Notes under the pieces: model-generated
Databases searched by the model: none
What the model saw: only the letters and a program-made list of their open reading frames with translations
What the model was told of the DNA's origin: nothing
Translations under genes and position numbers: made by a program
Part shown: positions 1-6,237 of the stretch, piece after piece
Layout of the letters: each line of letters opens with the position of its first letter
How positions within the stretch are numbered: the first letter of the stretch is position 1
Assembly (NCBI GenBank): GCA_009726075.1
Contig: WLND01000110.1
Coordinates: forward strand, 1-6,237
Reading direction: 5' to 3'
Length of the DNA stretch: 6,237 nt
DNA from: Actinomycetota bacterium
GTDB lineage: Bacteria > Actinomycetota > Actinomycetes > S36-B12

Positions 1-1
1 A

Positions 2-1210
2 GCACCAGCTGCAAGCACGGCAGCAAGCACGGCAGCTAGCACCGCAGCCAGCACGGCCACCTCGGCAGCCTGCAAGATCGGCACGATGCTGCCGCAGACG
101 GGCAACCTCGCGTTCCTCGGCCCACCCGAGTTCGCCGGTGTCGATCTCGCTGTGTCGCAGATCAACGCATCCGGCGGCGTCATGGGTGCCCCGCTCGAGA
201 CCCTCGCGGGCGACTCGGGCGATACCAGCACCGATATTGCATCGCAGACTGCTGACAGCCACATCGCTGCCGGCGTCACCGCGATCATCGGCGCGGCGTC
301 CTCGGGCGTGTCGCTCACCGTCATCGACAAGATCACCGGCGCCGGCGTCATCCACTTCTCGCCGGCCAACACCTCGCCGACCCTGTCGGACTACGCGGAC
401 AACGGCCTGTATTTCCGTACTGCCCCGTCCGACCTCTTCCAGGGCGCCGTGCTCGGCTCGCTCATGCTCGATGCAGGCGTCGAGAAGGCCGGCATCCTGG
501 CTCTCGATGATGCCTACGGCACCGGCCTGGCCGATGCGCTCGACAAGAACTTCACCGCGGGCGGTGGCACCGTCACCGAGAAGATCATCTACAACCCGCA
601 GGCCGCTGAGTTCAGCGCCGAGGTCGGCAAGCTCAAGGCGAGCAAGCCGCAGGCAATCGCCGTGATCGGCTTCGAAGAGTCGGTCAAGATCATCCAGGAG
701 CTCATCAAGCAGGGCATCGGCCCGGACTCGGTTCCGCTGTACCTCGTTGACGGCAACCTGTCACAGGAGGCCTTCAAGGACCTGCCCAAGGGCATCATGG
801 TCGGCACCAAGGGCACCCTGCCCGGCGCCGCAGCAACTGAGGCCTTCCAGGCATCACTGCTCGAGGTCAACCCCGACCTGACCGACTTCTCGTACGCACC
901 GGAGTCCTACGACGCCGTCAACCTCATCGCGCTTGGCATGGAAGCCGCCAAGTCCTGCGATGGTGTGGCAGTTGCCGCAGCACTCATGGATGTCTCCAAG
1001 GACGGCGAGGCTTGCTCTGACTTCGCATCCTGCAAGGCACTCCTCGATGCGGGTACGAACATCAACTACGAGGGCGTCTCCGGCCCGATCGAGTTCGCCG
1101 AGAATGGCGACCCGAGCATCGCAACGATGGGCGTCTACGAGTACGAGGCAAACGACAAGTACGTGCCGAAGCTCGACGAGTTCGTCACCGGTACCGTCCC
1201 GACCTCCTGA
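2..1210 (+). CDS. Branched-chain amino acid ABC transporter substrate-binding protein (Liv type), 5'-partial
   Basis: This is the extracytoplasmic binding protein of a Liv-type (HAAT) ABC importer; it captures an amino acid and delivers it to LivH/LivM. The frame is open from base 2, giving 402 visible residues, so the start and signal peptide are outside the window. The ATG at 86 is internal, because the conserved first strand of the domain (KIGTMLPQTG) begins just before it. Visible residues 1-23 are an Ala/Ser/Thr-rich linker. The rest is a periplasmic-binding-protein type 1 domain (Peripla_BP_6). Counting from Met86, ASSGVS (71-76) and SPANTSP (92-98) match the ligand-binding strands of LivJ, DDAYGTG (141-147) matches its Tyr region, and NYEGVSGPIEF (327-337) is the family's C-terminal motif. 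Cysteines at 291, 310 and 316 could form a disulfide. The A-x-T in SPANTSP suggests alpha-amino-acid binding, but the exact substrate cannot be read. The likely partners are the minus-strand liv genes. Family call firm; lipoprotein status is inferred. Confidence 0.9.
   Translation, partial: APAASTAASTAASTAASTATSAACKIGTMLPQTGNLAFLGPPEFAGVDLAVSQINASGGVMGAPLETLAGDSGDTSTDIASQTADSHIAAGVTAIIGAASSGVSLTVIDKITGAGVIHFSPANTSPTLSDYADNGLYFRTAPSDLFQGAVLGSLMLDAGVEKAGILALDDAYGTGLADALDKNFTAGGGTVTEKIIYNPQAAEFSAEVGKLKASKPQAIAVIGFEESVKIIQELIKQGIGPDSVPLYLVDGNLSQEAFKDLPKGIMVGTKGTLPGAAATEAFQASLLEVNPDLTDFSYAPESYDAVNLIALGMEAAKSCDGVAVAAALMDVSKDGEACSDFASCKALLDAGTNINYEGVSGPIEFAENGDPSIATMGVYEYEANDKYVPKLDEFVTGTVPTS
11..58 (+). 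repeat. Four 12-bp tandem units encoding an Ala-Ala-Ser-Thr linker
   Basis: Four consecutive 12-base units lie at 11-22, 23-34, 35-46 and 47-58. The first two are identical (GCAAGCACGGCA). The third and fourth differ at two or three positions, mostly at wobble bases. In the binding-protein frame each encodes Ala-(Ala)-Ser-Thr in permuted form, giving a flexible linker between the upstream signal or anchor region and the folded domain. A low-complexity spacer after the lipid-anchored cysteine is common in Gram-positive binding proteins. Copy number could vary by slippage without breaking the frame, because the unit is a multiple of three. Confidence 0.7.
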
Positions 1211-1235
1211 GGTCGATGACTGAACTGGCTTAGTA

Positions 1236-1285
1236 CGACACGGCAGGGGCCGATCCCGAGGGGGATCGGCCCCTGCTGCGTGTCG
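1236..1285 (+). terminator. Strong hairpin terminator after the binding-protein gene
   Basis: A perfect 15-bp stem pairs 1243-1257 with 1262-1276 around a 4-base loop (1258-1261). The pairing continues outward, 1236-1242 with 1279-1285, past a 2-base bulge at 1277-1278, for about 22 bp in total. It starts 26 bases after the stop codon of the binding-protein gene. No T-run follows, which is common for hairpin terminators of high-GC Gram-positive bacteria. The near-symmetry means it could also stop transcription from the other strand. It should separate the binding-protein transcript from the exchanger gene. Confidence 0.8.
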
Positions 1286-1352
1286 CTCGGGCGGCCAGCT
1301 CGGTTTTCACCGGGCGAGACAGCCACGAGCAGGCGCATCGCGGGCCCTTGCC

Positions 1353-1356
1353 GGAG
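1353..1356 (+). promoter_or_regulatory. Shine-Dalgarno GGAG supporting the GTG start at 1366
   Basis: GGAG at 1353-1356 lies 9 bases before the GTG at 1366, a normal spacing. The competing in-frame ATG at 1381 has only a weak AGG (1374-1376) four bases upstream. The in-frame TTG at 1348 would place this GGAG inside the gene. The site therefore favours 1366, without excluding 1381. Confidence 0.55.
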
Positions 1357-1365
1357 CACAATGGT

Positions 1366-3012
1366 GTGCATGCAGGCGCCATGACGGTCAACGACATCCT
1401 GGGGAATCTCGCCGATGTCGCGGCAGACCAACCCATCATGCTGCTCATGGTGATTCTCGCCATTGGCGGTGCAATCGGGGCCGTTCGAGTGAAGGGCTTT
1501 GCCCTGGGACCGGCGGCCGTCCTGTTCACGGCACTTGCGTTTTCGGCCTTCGACGACCGGCTGCGGGTTCCTCAGGTCCTCGGAACCTTCGGGCTGGCGG
1601 TGTTCGCCTATGTCATCGGCCTTGGGGCCGGCCCGTCCTTCTTCGCAACCCTGAGGGCAGGCGGGAGGGTCCTGATCGTCGTATTCGCGGCGCTCGCCGT
1701 GGGCGCGGGCTGCACGGTCCTGGTGGCCCGGGGGCTCGGCCTGTCTGGCCCGGTCCTGTCTGGCATCTACGCCGGAGCACTCACCAACACCCCGGCGCTC
1801 GCCGCAGCGAGCGAGGTCTGGAACTCTGACCTCCCCACCGTCGGGTACTCGGTCACCTATCTCTTCGGCGTTCTCGGCATGCTCGCTGCCGCAGCGATCT
1901 CGCTGCGCTTGGGTTCGACGAAGGCCGCACCTCAGTTGGCCCCCGGTGACGGCGTACCGCCCGCCCTGACGGCCCTGACGGTGCGAATCGAAGTAGCCGG
2001 GTTGCCGGACCTCGGCGCGTTGTCCGAACGGTACGGCCATGGCGTCGTTTTCTCACGGATCATGCGCGGCGATGTGCCCGCGCATCCCGGCGAGGTCAGC
2101 GTGGCAACCGATGGCGACCAGCCGGTACGAGGCGACATCGTGTCGGTGGTCGGCGCGCCCGAGAGCGTCGAGCGGTTCGTGGCCGACGTCGGGCATCCGT
2201 CCACCGTGGCACTCACCTTGGATCGCTCGACGATCGACTACCGGCGCATCGCCGTCTCGGACCGGACGGTGGTTGGGCAGAGTCTTGCGTCGTTGCGGCT
2301 ACGCCGGCGGTTTGGGGCCACCGCCACGAGGGTGCGGCGAGGGGATATCGATCTCCTGGCGACCGATGACCTCGTGCTCCAACTCGGCGATCGAGTTCGT
2401 GTTGTCGCCCCGAGGGAGCGGATGGCCGACGTTGCAGCCTTCCTCGGAGACTCGGAGAAGGGGACATCGGCGTTTTCGATCACGTCACTTGCGTTGGGGG
2501 TAACCCTGGGCCTACTCCTTGGCATCATCGAGTTCCCGCTCCCGGGCGGATCCCAATTCGCCCTCGGCATCGCAGGGGGGCCGCTGCTCGTGGGTCTCAT
2601 GGCCGGGAGGGCCGGGCGGACGGGGCCGGTGCTCTGGACATTGCCTCACGCCGTGTCATCGACACTGTCTCAACTCGGCATCATGATGTTTCTCGCGTAC
2701 GCGGGCACCAACGCCGGCGCGGCCATGGTGACCACGTTGTCCGGACCGATCGGCCTGCAACTGGTCCTGGTCGGTGTCGCCGTGACGACTGCCACCGCTG
2801 CGACCATCCTCCTGGCGGGCCCGTTTGCTGCCAGAATCACCGGACCGCGGCTCGCCGGCGTCCTTGCGGGGGCCCAGACCCAGCCTGCGGTGCTCGCATA
2901 CGCAGACGAAGCGACCGCATCAGATTCGCGAGTCAGCCTCTCCTACGCGCTGGTGTACCCCGCCGCGATGATCGTCAAAGTGATTGTTGCGCCGATCCTT
3001 GGCCGGTTCTGA
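1366..3012 (+). CDS. Aspartate:alanine exchanger (AspT/YidE/YbjL) family transporter
   Basis: This is an integral membrane transporter of the AspT family (TC 2.A.81); characterised AspT swaps aspartate for alanine across the cytoplasmic membrane. The protein is 548 residues from the GTG at 1366 (543 from the ATG at 1381), matching the usual 540-560. It has the family's two-fold plan. The N-terminal half (about 20-180) has several membrane helices and the motif GIYAGALTNTPAL (133-145). A soluble centre (about 200-360) fits two consecutive TrkA_C/RCK_C domains. The C-terminal half (about 370-548) ends with the matching motif GVLAGAQTQPAVLAYA (498-513). The conserved G-x-x-A-G-A-x-T-x-[TP]-x pattern in both halves supports the call. 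The gene is alone on its strand, behind the terminator at 1236-1285, and converges with livF. No clear promoter is visible in 1286-1365. The real substrate is unknown, as most family members are uncharacterised. Family call firm; exchange of Asp/Ala here is not shown. Confidence 0.9.
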   Translation: MHAGAMTVNDILGNLADVAADQPIMLLMVILAIGGAIGAVRVKGFALGPAAVLFTALAFSAFDDRLRVPQVLGTFGLAVFAYVIGLGAGPSFFATLRAGGRVLIVVFAALAVGAGCTVLVARGLGLSGPVLSGIYAGALTNTPALAAASEVWNSDLPTVGYSVTYLFGVLGMLAAAAISLRLGSTKAAPQLAPGDGVPPALTALTVRIEVAGLPDLGALSERYGHGVVFSRIMRGDVPAHPGEVSVATDGDQPVRGDIVSVVGAPESVERFVADVGHPSTVALTLDRSTIDYRRIAVSDRTVVGQSLASLRLRRRFGATATRVRRGDIDLLATDDLVLQLGDRVRVVAPRERMADVAAFLGDSEKGTSAFSITSLALGVTLGLLLGIIEFPLPGGSQFALGIAGGPLLVGLMAGRAGRTGPVLWTLPHAVSSTLSQLGIMMFLAYAGTNAGAAMVTTLSGPIGLQLVLVGVAVTTATAATILLAGPFAARITGPRLAGVLAGAQTQPAVLAYADEATASDSRVSLSYALVYPAAMIVKVIVAPILGRF

Positions 3013-3027
3013 GCTGTCAAGACTCGG

Positions 3028-3792
3028 CTATGCCTGGGAGAGCGACCCCAAGTAGAGCTCGATGACCTTGGGGTCGTTGGCGAGTTCGCGTCCGGTGCCC
3101 TCGTATGCGTTGCGCCCTTGATCGAGGACGTAACCGCGATCGACGATCTGCAGGCACCGCCGGGCGTTCTGCTCGACCATGACGATGGTCACGCCGGTCG
3201 CGTTGATCTCGCGCACCCGCAGGAACACCTCGTCTTGCAGGGCGGGGGAGAGGCCGGCACTTGGCTCGTCGAGGAGGAGGAGGCTCGGGCTCATCATGAG
3301 AGCGCGTGCCATGGCCACCATCTGGCGCTCTCCGCCTGACAGGGAGCCAGCGCGCTGCTTACGTCGCTCGCCGAGCATCGGGAACAGGGTCGTGACCATG
3401 TCGAAGCGCTCCGGGAACTTCTTGGGCTCCTGATAGACACCCATCTGGAGGTTCTCCTCGATGGTGAGCGAGGGGAAGACGTTGTTCGTCTGCGGGACGA
3501 ACCCGACACCGCGTCGGACGAGCTCATCGGCCCGTAGCCCGGTGATGTCCTGGCCATGGAGGGCCATCGTTCCGGACCGTACGCCGACAAGCCCGAAGAC
3601 CGCCTTGAGGAACGTTGATTTGCCGGCACCGTTCGGCCCGATGATGCCGACGAGCTCGCCCTGTTCGGCATGCAGGGTCATGCCGTTGAGGATGTTGACG
3701 CCGGGGAAGTAGCCTGCCTCCACATCGACCGCGTTGAGCAGCGGTACCTGATGCGGGGGGACCTCGGTGTGCGGAGCAGTTGCCTCGCTCAT
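3028..3792 (-). CDS. livF: Branched-chain amino acid ABC transporter ATP-binding protein LivF
   Basis: This is one of the two cytoplasmic ATPases of the Liv importer; it pairs with LivG and drives LivH/LivM. It has 254 residues, slightly above the usual 230-240 because of a roughly 17-residue N-terminal lead. It carries a full ABC set: Walker A GPNGAGKST (52-60), Q-loop Gln101 in FVPQTNN, signature LSGGE (151-155), and Walker B LLLLDEP (171-177, catalytic Glu176). The switch position reads VEQNA (206-210), with Gln in place of the usual His; this is typical of LivF and separates it from LivG. The C-terminal YLG motif (247-249) is also typical. The ATG overlaps the TGA of livG by four bases (ATGA), so translation is probably coupled. 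It is the last gene of the livHMGF run and converges with the exchanger gene, 15 bases away. Identification is secure; substrate specificity is set by the binding protein. Confidence 0.95.
   Translation of the reverse strand: MSEATAPHTEVPPHQVPLLNAVDVEAGYFPGVNILNGMTLHAEQGELVGIIGPNGAGKSTFLKAVFGLVGVRSGTMALHGQDITGLRADELVRRGVGFVPQTNNVFPSLTIEENLQMGVYQEPKKFPERFDMVTTLFPMLGERRKQRAGSLSGGERQMVAMARALMMSPSLLLLDEPSAGLSPALQDEVFLRVREINATGVTIVMVEQNARRCLQIVDRGYVLDQGRNAYEGTGRELANDPKVIELYLGSLSQA
3043..3076 (+). terminator. Possible terminator hairpin for the exchanger gene, inside the 3' end of livF
   Basis: A perfect 10-base inverted repeat, CGACCCCAAG at 3043-3052 and its complement at 3067-3076, flanks a 14-base loop. 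It begins 31 bases after the exchanger stop codon and lies within the last codons of livF. The 15-base gap between the convergent stop codons holds no hairpin itself, so this is the nearest candidate to end the exchanger transcript. There is no T-run. It could also be a by-product of codon choice for the Asp-Pro-Lys and Leu-Gly-Ser segments of LivF. Confidence 0.4.
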
Positions 3793-4712
3793 GATTCCTC
3801 GCTCTGGGTCAGGGGAACGCTCGGTTGGGTCAAGGACTCGCCCGATTCAGTCAGGGCTACGTCGTGGTGAGCCCCGAGGTAGGCGTCGATCACCGCAGTG
3901 TTGCGCATCACCACATTGGGCGGTCCCTCGGCGATGATCGAACCCTGGGCCATGACGATGACCCAGTCGCTGATGTCGCGGACCATGTCCATGTCGTGCT
4001 CGACGAAGAAGATCGTGATGCCGCTTTCGCGAAGCTCCTTGATGTGCTCGAGGAGCGACTGGGTCAGCGCGGGGTTCACTCCTGCCATGGGCTCATCGAG
4101 CATGAGCATCGTGGGATTGGACATCATTGCTCGTGCCATCTCGAGCAGCTTGCGCTGTCCGCCAGAAAGGGCGCCGGCGAACTCGTCCTTGAGGTGAATG
4201 AGGTTGAACTGATCGAGCATGCCGAGCGCCCGCTCGGTGATCTCCTGCTCTTGCTTGCGCCAGAGACCGGGGATCAACGCCTTGAAGAGACCTTCGCCGG
4301 TCTGGCCCTGGGCGCCGAGCCGCATGTTCTCGAGCACCGTGAGCTTGTTGAGGACCTTCGTGAGCTGGAAGGTACGCACCATTCCCTCGCGCGCCACCTT
4401 GTACGCCGGGGTTCCCGCGAGGGAGGAGCCCTGAAATGACCACACGCCGGTGTTCGGCGGATCGAAGCCGGTGATGACGTTGAAGAACGTCGTCTTGCCG
4501 GCTCCGTTGGGACCGATCAGGGCCGTAATGGAGCCTCGCTGCACCTCGACGTGCTCGACGTTGACGGCGACCAGCCCGCCAAACGAGCGGGTGATGTCGT
4601 CGCCGACGAAGATGGGGTCCGGCTTGGGTGCACCTGGCGTGGGGTTCACCGATTCGAGGACAGCCTTGACTGTCGCGGCTTGAACCCGGCTTGACGGCGT
4701 GCTATCGCTCAT
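3789..4712 (-). CDS. livG: Branched-chain amino acid ABC transporter ATP-binding protein LivG
   Basis: This is the second cytoplasmic ATPase of the Liv importer, partner of LivF. It has 307 residues against a usual 250-270. The excess comes from a roughly 34-residue N-terminal lead rich in Ser, Pro and Ala, and a roughly 25-residue Ser/Thr/Glu-rich C-terminal tail after YLGAHH. The core has RSFGGLVAV (42-50) as in LivG, Walker A GPNGAGKTT (67-75), Q-loop Gln116 in FQLTKV, signature LSGGQ (182-186), Walker B MLDEP (204-208, Glu207) and H-loop His239 in VEHD. An intact His here and Gln in LivF is the normal pair. The start is backed by AAGGAG at 4723-4728; an internal GTG at residue 22 has no comparable site. 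The gene overlaps livM by 11 bases and livF by four, so the three are surely one transcript. Identification is secure; the role of the tails is unknown. Confidence 0.95.
   Translation of the reverse strand: MSDSTPSSRVQAATVKAVLESVNPTPGAPKPDPIFVGDDITRSFGGLVAVNVEHVEVQRGSITALIGPNGAGKTTFFNVITGFDPPNTGVWSFQGSSLAGTPAYKVAREGMVRTFQLTKVLNKLTVLENMRLGAQGQTGEGLFKALIPGLWRKQEQEITERALGMLDQFNLIHLKDEFAGALSGGQRKLLEMARAMMSNPTMLMLDEPMAGVNPALTQSLLEHIKELRESGITIFFVEHDMDMVRDISDWVIVMAQGSIIAEGPPNVVMRNTAVIDAYLGAHHDVALTESGESLTQPSVPLTQSEES
3795..3800 (-). promoter_or_regulatory. livF ribosome binding site within the end of livG
   Basis: Read on the minus strand this is GAGGAA, ending two bases before the livF ATG (four if only GAGG pairs). 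The spacing is shorter than usual, which suits a start that relies on ribosomes finishing livG at the overlapping ATGA. The hexamer also encodes part of the Glu-Glu-Ser end of LivG. Confidence 0.5.
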
Positions 4713-5694
4713 CGAGAGCCAACTCCTTCTTGTCTCCGAAGATGCCCTGAGGACGGAAGATCATGAGGGCCATGAGGCCGACGCCGACGAGCATGAACTG
4801 CACCTGACCCACTTGATCAGTGCGCAGGATGTCGGTCGAGATGTAGCCGGCCTTCACAGCATTGTTCAGCGCCTGGCCCACGAAGACCAGCAGGAACCAG
4901 AAGATCATCGCGCCGACGACCGGACCGAAGACGCGGGCGGCCCCGCCGAGAATGAGGACGGCATAGGCAAAGAACGTGAGGGTGGTGGAGTAGTTATCGG
5001 GCTGGACGGACTGCGCCGCGACAGCGAAGATGACGCCCGCAAATGCTCCGATGACACCGCCGAGCGTGAGCGCCTGCATCTTGTAGAGGTAGACGTTCTT
5101 GCCGAGGCTGCGGACGGCATCCTCGTCCTCACGAATCGACTTCAGGACGCGGCCCCATGGCGACCGCATGAGCAGCCACGTGAGGAGGACGACGATGGCC
5201 ACGACGACCCAGCCATTGAGGACGACCCACAGGTCGTTCTTGCTAAACCGGATGAGCGCTGTGTCGATCCCGGCCGGGAACGGGTTCAGCGCGTACCAGT
5301 CTGCGGCGTACTTGCCGGTGATGCCGTCGGAGCCGCCGAGGTAGTCGTTGAGCGAGACCGACCTGGCAACCTGCCGAATGATCTCGGCAGCCGCGATGGT
5401 CACGATGGCGAGGTAGTCGGCGCGCAGGCGCAGGGTCGGGATGCCGAGGATCAAAGCGAAGATCACAGCGCCCACGATGGCCAGTGCAAGGGCCAGCAGC
5501 AGTGGCAGACCCAGGGTCGCAACCGTGACGGCGATTGCGTACGCACCGATGGCCGCAAAGCCGGCCTGTCCGAAGTTCAGGAGCCCCGCGTAGCCGAATT
5601 GGATATTCAGGCCGAGCGCCGCGAGGCAGTAGATGATCGCCGAAACGCCGATCATCTGCGTGAAGGAGTTTTGGAAAACAGTCATCCAGTCCAT
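4702..5694 (-). CDS. livM: Branched-chain amino acid ABC transporter permease LivM
   Basis: This is an inner-membrane permease that forms the translocation path with LivH. It has 330 residues, normal for LivM. The hallmark GYAGLLNFGQAGFAAIGAY (34-52) follows the first membrane helix. GGSDGITG (120-127) is the conserved extracytoplasmic motif. GRVLKSIREDEDAVRSLG (181-198), just before the helix at about 207-228, is the cytoplasmic coupling loop that contacts the ATPases. LILGGAARVFGPVVGAMI (247-264) and FRPQGIFG (313-320) are typical C-terminal motifs. About eight hydrophobic segments can be seen. The start at 5694 is preceded by AAGGGG at a 7-base spacing; a second ATG three codons in (5685) is possible. 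It begins 11 bases after the livH stop and overlaps livG by 11 bases. Identification is secure. Confidence 0.95.
   Translation of the reverse strand: MDWMTVFQNSFTQMIGVSAIIYCLAALGLNIQFGYAGLLNFGQAGFAAIGAYAIAVTVATLGLPLLLALALAIVGAVIFALILGIPTLRLRADYLAIVTIAAAEIIRQVARSVSLNDYLGGSDGITGKYAADWYALNPFPAGIDTALIRFSKNDLWVVLNGWVVVAIVVLLTWLLMRSPWGRVLKSIREDEDAVRSLGKNVYLYKMQALTLGGVIGAFAGVIFAVAAQSVQPDNYSTTLTFFAYAVLILGGAARVFGPVVGAMIFWFLLVFVGQALNNAVKAGYISTDILRTDQVGQVQFMLVGVGLMALMIFRPQGIFGDKKELALDER
4723..4728 (-). promoter_or_regulatory. livG Shine-Dalgarno AAGGAG inside the end of livM
   Basis: Minus-strand AAGGAG lies 10 bases upstream of the livG ATG, within the final codons of livM. It is a near-ideal site and fixes the livG start at 4712, so the N-terminal lead of LivG is probably translated. 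Confidence 0.7.
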
Positions 5695-5701
5695 GTCGTG
5701 T

Positions 5702-5707
5702 CCCCTT
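5702..5707 (-). promoter_or_regulatory. livM Shine-Dalgarno AAGGGG overlapping the livH stop
   Basis: Minus-strand AAGGGG lies 7 bases before the livM ATG and shares two bases with the TAA stop of livH (5706-5708). A ribosome ending livH would sit on this site, so livM translation is probably tied to livH. Confidence 0.6.
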
Positions 5708-6237
5708 AACCGATCCGCTCGCGGCGACCGAGGATGCCCTCAGGTCGGACGAGAAGGATGAGAATCAGCACGACGAGCGCGCCTACGTATTTCAGTTCGG
5801 TCGGGATGATCAGTGTCGACAACTGGATGAGGACCCCGACGATGAGTGATCCGAGGATGGCGCCGAAGGCGGTGCCGAGGCCGCCGAGCACTGTGCCAGC
5901 GAAGACGAGCAGGAGGATCTGGAAGCCCATGTACCAGCTCACCCCTGCCTGAAGACCGATCATGACGCCGGAGAACGCCGCGAGCCCGGCCCCGAGCACC
6001 CAGACCGTACTGATGACCTTCTCGACCTCGATGCCCGAGGCTGACGCGAGTGCGGGATTGTCGGCGACCGCACGGGTGGCCTTGCCCGCCTTCGTGCGAA
6101 GCAGCCAGAACGTCGTCAAGGCGATGAGGATGATGCCGACGGCACTCGACACCAGGTCCTTGGGGGTGATGAGCACCGGACCGATCTCGATACCCGCCTG
6201 ACCCGCAAACTCGTCGAACTGGCGAGTCTGCCCGCCG
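5706..6237 (-). CDS. livH: Branched-chain amino acid ABC transporter permease LivH, 5'-partial
   Basis: This is the second inner-membrane permease of the Liv importer, partner of LivM. The frame is open to the right edge, giving 176 visible residues of a family that usually has about 290-340, so the N-terminal part lies outside the window. The GTG at 6176 is internal: the frame upstream reads IEIGPVLITPKDL, a typical LivH extracytoplasmic stretch leading into a helix. A helix follows at about 28-46, then the coupling loop GKATRAVADNPALASASGIE (51-70), which is the LivH counterpart of the EAA loop. Next come a helix at about 77-95 and the permease signature VFAGTVLGGLGTAFGAILGS (about 111-130). 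The last helix ends in VRPEGILGRR, the usual LivH C-terminus. It is the furthest upstream visible gene of livHMGF; the promoter should lie beyond position 6237. Identification is secure. Confidence 0.95.
   Translation of the reverse strand, partial: GGQTRQFDEFAGQAGIEIGPVLITPKDLVSSAVGIILIALTTFWLLRTKAGKATRAVADNPALASASGIEVEKVISTVWVLGAGLAAFSGVMIGLQAGVSWYMGFQILLLVFAGTVLGGLGTAFGAILGSLIVGVLIQLSTLIIPTELKYVGALVVLILILLVRPEGILGRRERIG

Noticed and set aside
86..88. ATG at 86 as the start of the binding protein
   Set aside because: The frame stays open to the window edge and the conserved domain start (KIGT) lies upstream of this ATG, so it is an internal methionine.
1357..1362. CACAAT as a -10 box for the exchanger gene
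   Set aside because: It matches only four of six consensus bases, no -35 element sits at the right distance, and the predicted transcript start would fall inside the preferred start codon region.
1367..1374. TGCATGCA palindrome near the exchanger start
   Set aside because: Eight bases is too short to claim as an operator, there is no second copy nearby, and it lies within the proposed coding region.
1741..1764. Short direct repeat CCTGTCTGGC in the exchanger gene
   Set aside because: It simply encodes two Leu-Ser-Gly stretches of the membrane protein; two copies are not an array.
1135..2040. 301-codon minus-strand open frame across the binding-protein end and the exchanger
   Set aside because: It reads as an Arg/Gly/Gln-rich low-complexity product and crosses the terminator hairpin and two real genes on the other strand; a shadow of GC bias.
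4699..5709. 336-codon plus-strand open frame antisense to all of livM
   Set aside because: Its translation is Asp/Glu/His/Arg-rich with no fold-like pattern, while the opposite strand encodes an unmistakable LivM. Long antisense frames are expected in high-GC coding DNA.
6174..6176. GTG at 6176 as the start of livH
   Set aside because: The frame continues to the right edge with family-like residues and the product would lack nearly half of the permease; the real start is outside the window.
1..6237. RNA genes, CRISPR arrays, insertion sequences, attachment sites or a novel defence or biosynthetic system
   Set aside because: Nearly every base is accounted for by recognised transport genes, and no spaced repeats, tRNA-like folds, transposase motifs or unrecognised proteins were seen on either strand.

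Overview
The window comes from a high-GC bacterium, most likely an actinomycete-type organism (Actinomycetota). The pointers are strongly G/C-biased third codon positions, tightly packed genes with 4-11 base overlaps, use of a GTG start, and an Ala/Ser/Thr-rich linker ahead of an extracytoplasmic solute-binding protein. The lineage call is inference from style, not from a marker gene.

Layout: (i) Positions 2-1210, plus strand: the 3' part of a Liv-type amino-acid-binding protein gene whose start and signal peptide lie upstream of the window. (ii) Positions 1211-1365: a short intergenic region dominated by a strong hairpin terminator (1236-1285). (iii) Positions 1366-3012, plus strand: a complete transporter of the aspartate:alanine exchanger (AspT/YidE/YbjL) family, with two membrane halves around two TrkA_C-type domains. 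(iv) Positions 3028-6237, minus strand: livF, livG, livM and the 3' part of livH. These are read from the right edge towards the centre as livH-livM-livG-livF, and they converge on the exchanger with only 15 bases between the two stop codons.

Together the binding protein, the two permeases (LivH, LivM) and the two ATPases (LivG, LivF) make up every part of one branched-chain-amino-acid-type (HAAT family) ABC importer. The binding protein captures substrate outside the membrane, LivH/LivM form the channel, and LivG/LivF hydrolyse ATP. The binding-protein gene is on the opposite strand, on the far side of the exchanger gene and behind its own terminator, so it is transcribed separately from the membrane and ATPase genes. 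The exchanger may help balance amino-acid pools, but that link rests only on proximity.

I found no RNA gene, CRISPR array, insertion sequence, phage gene or unrecognised protein family. The window reads as an ordinary amino-acid transport locus with a somewhat unusual gene order. The points worth a second look are the split arrangement, the repeat-built linker, the two hairpins, and the terminal extensions of LivG.
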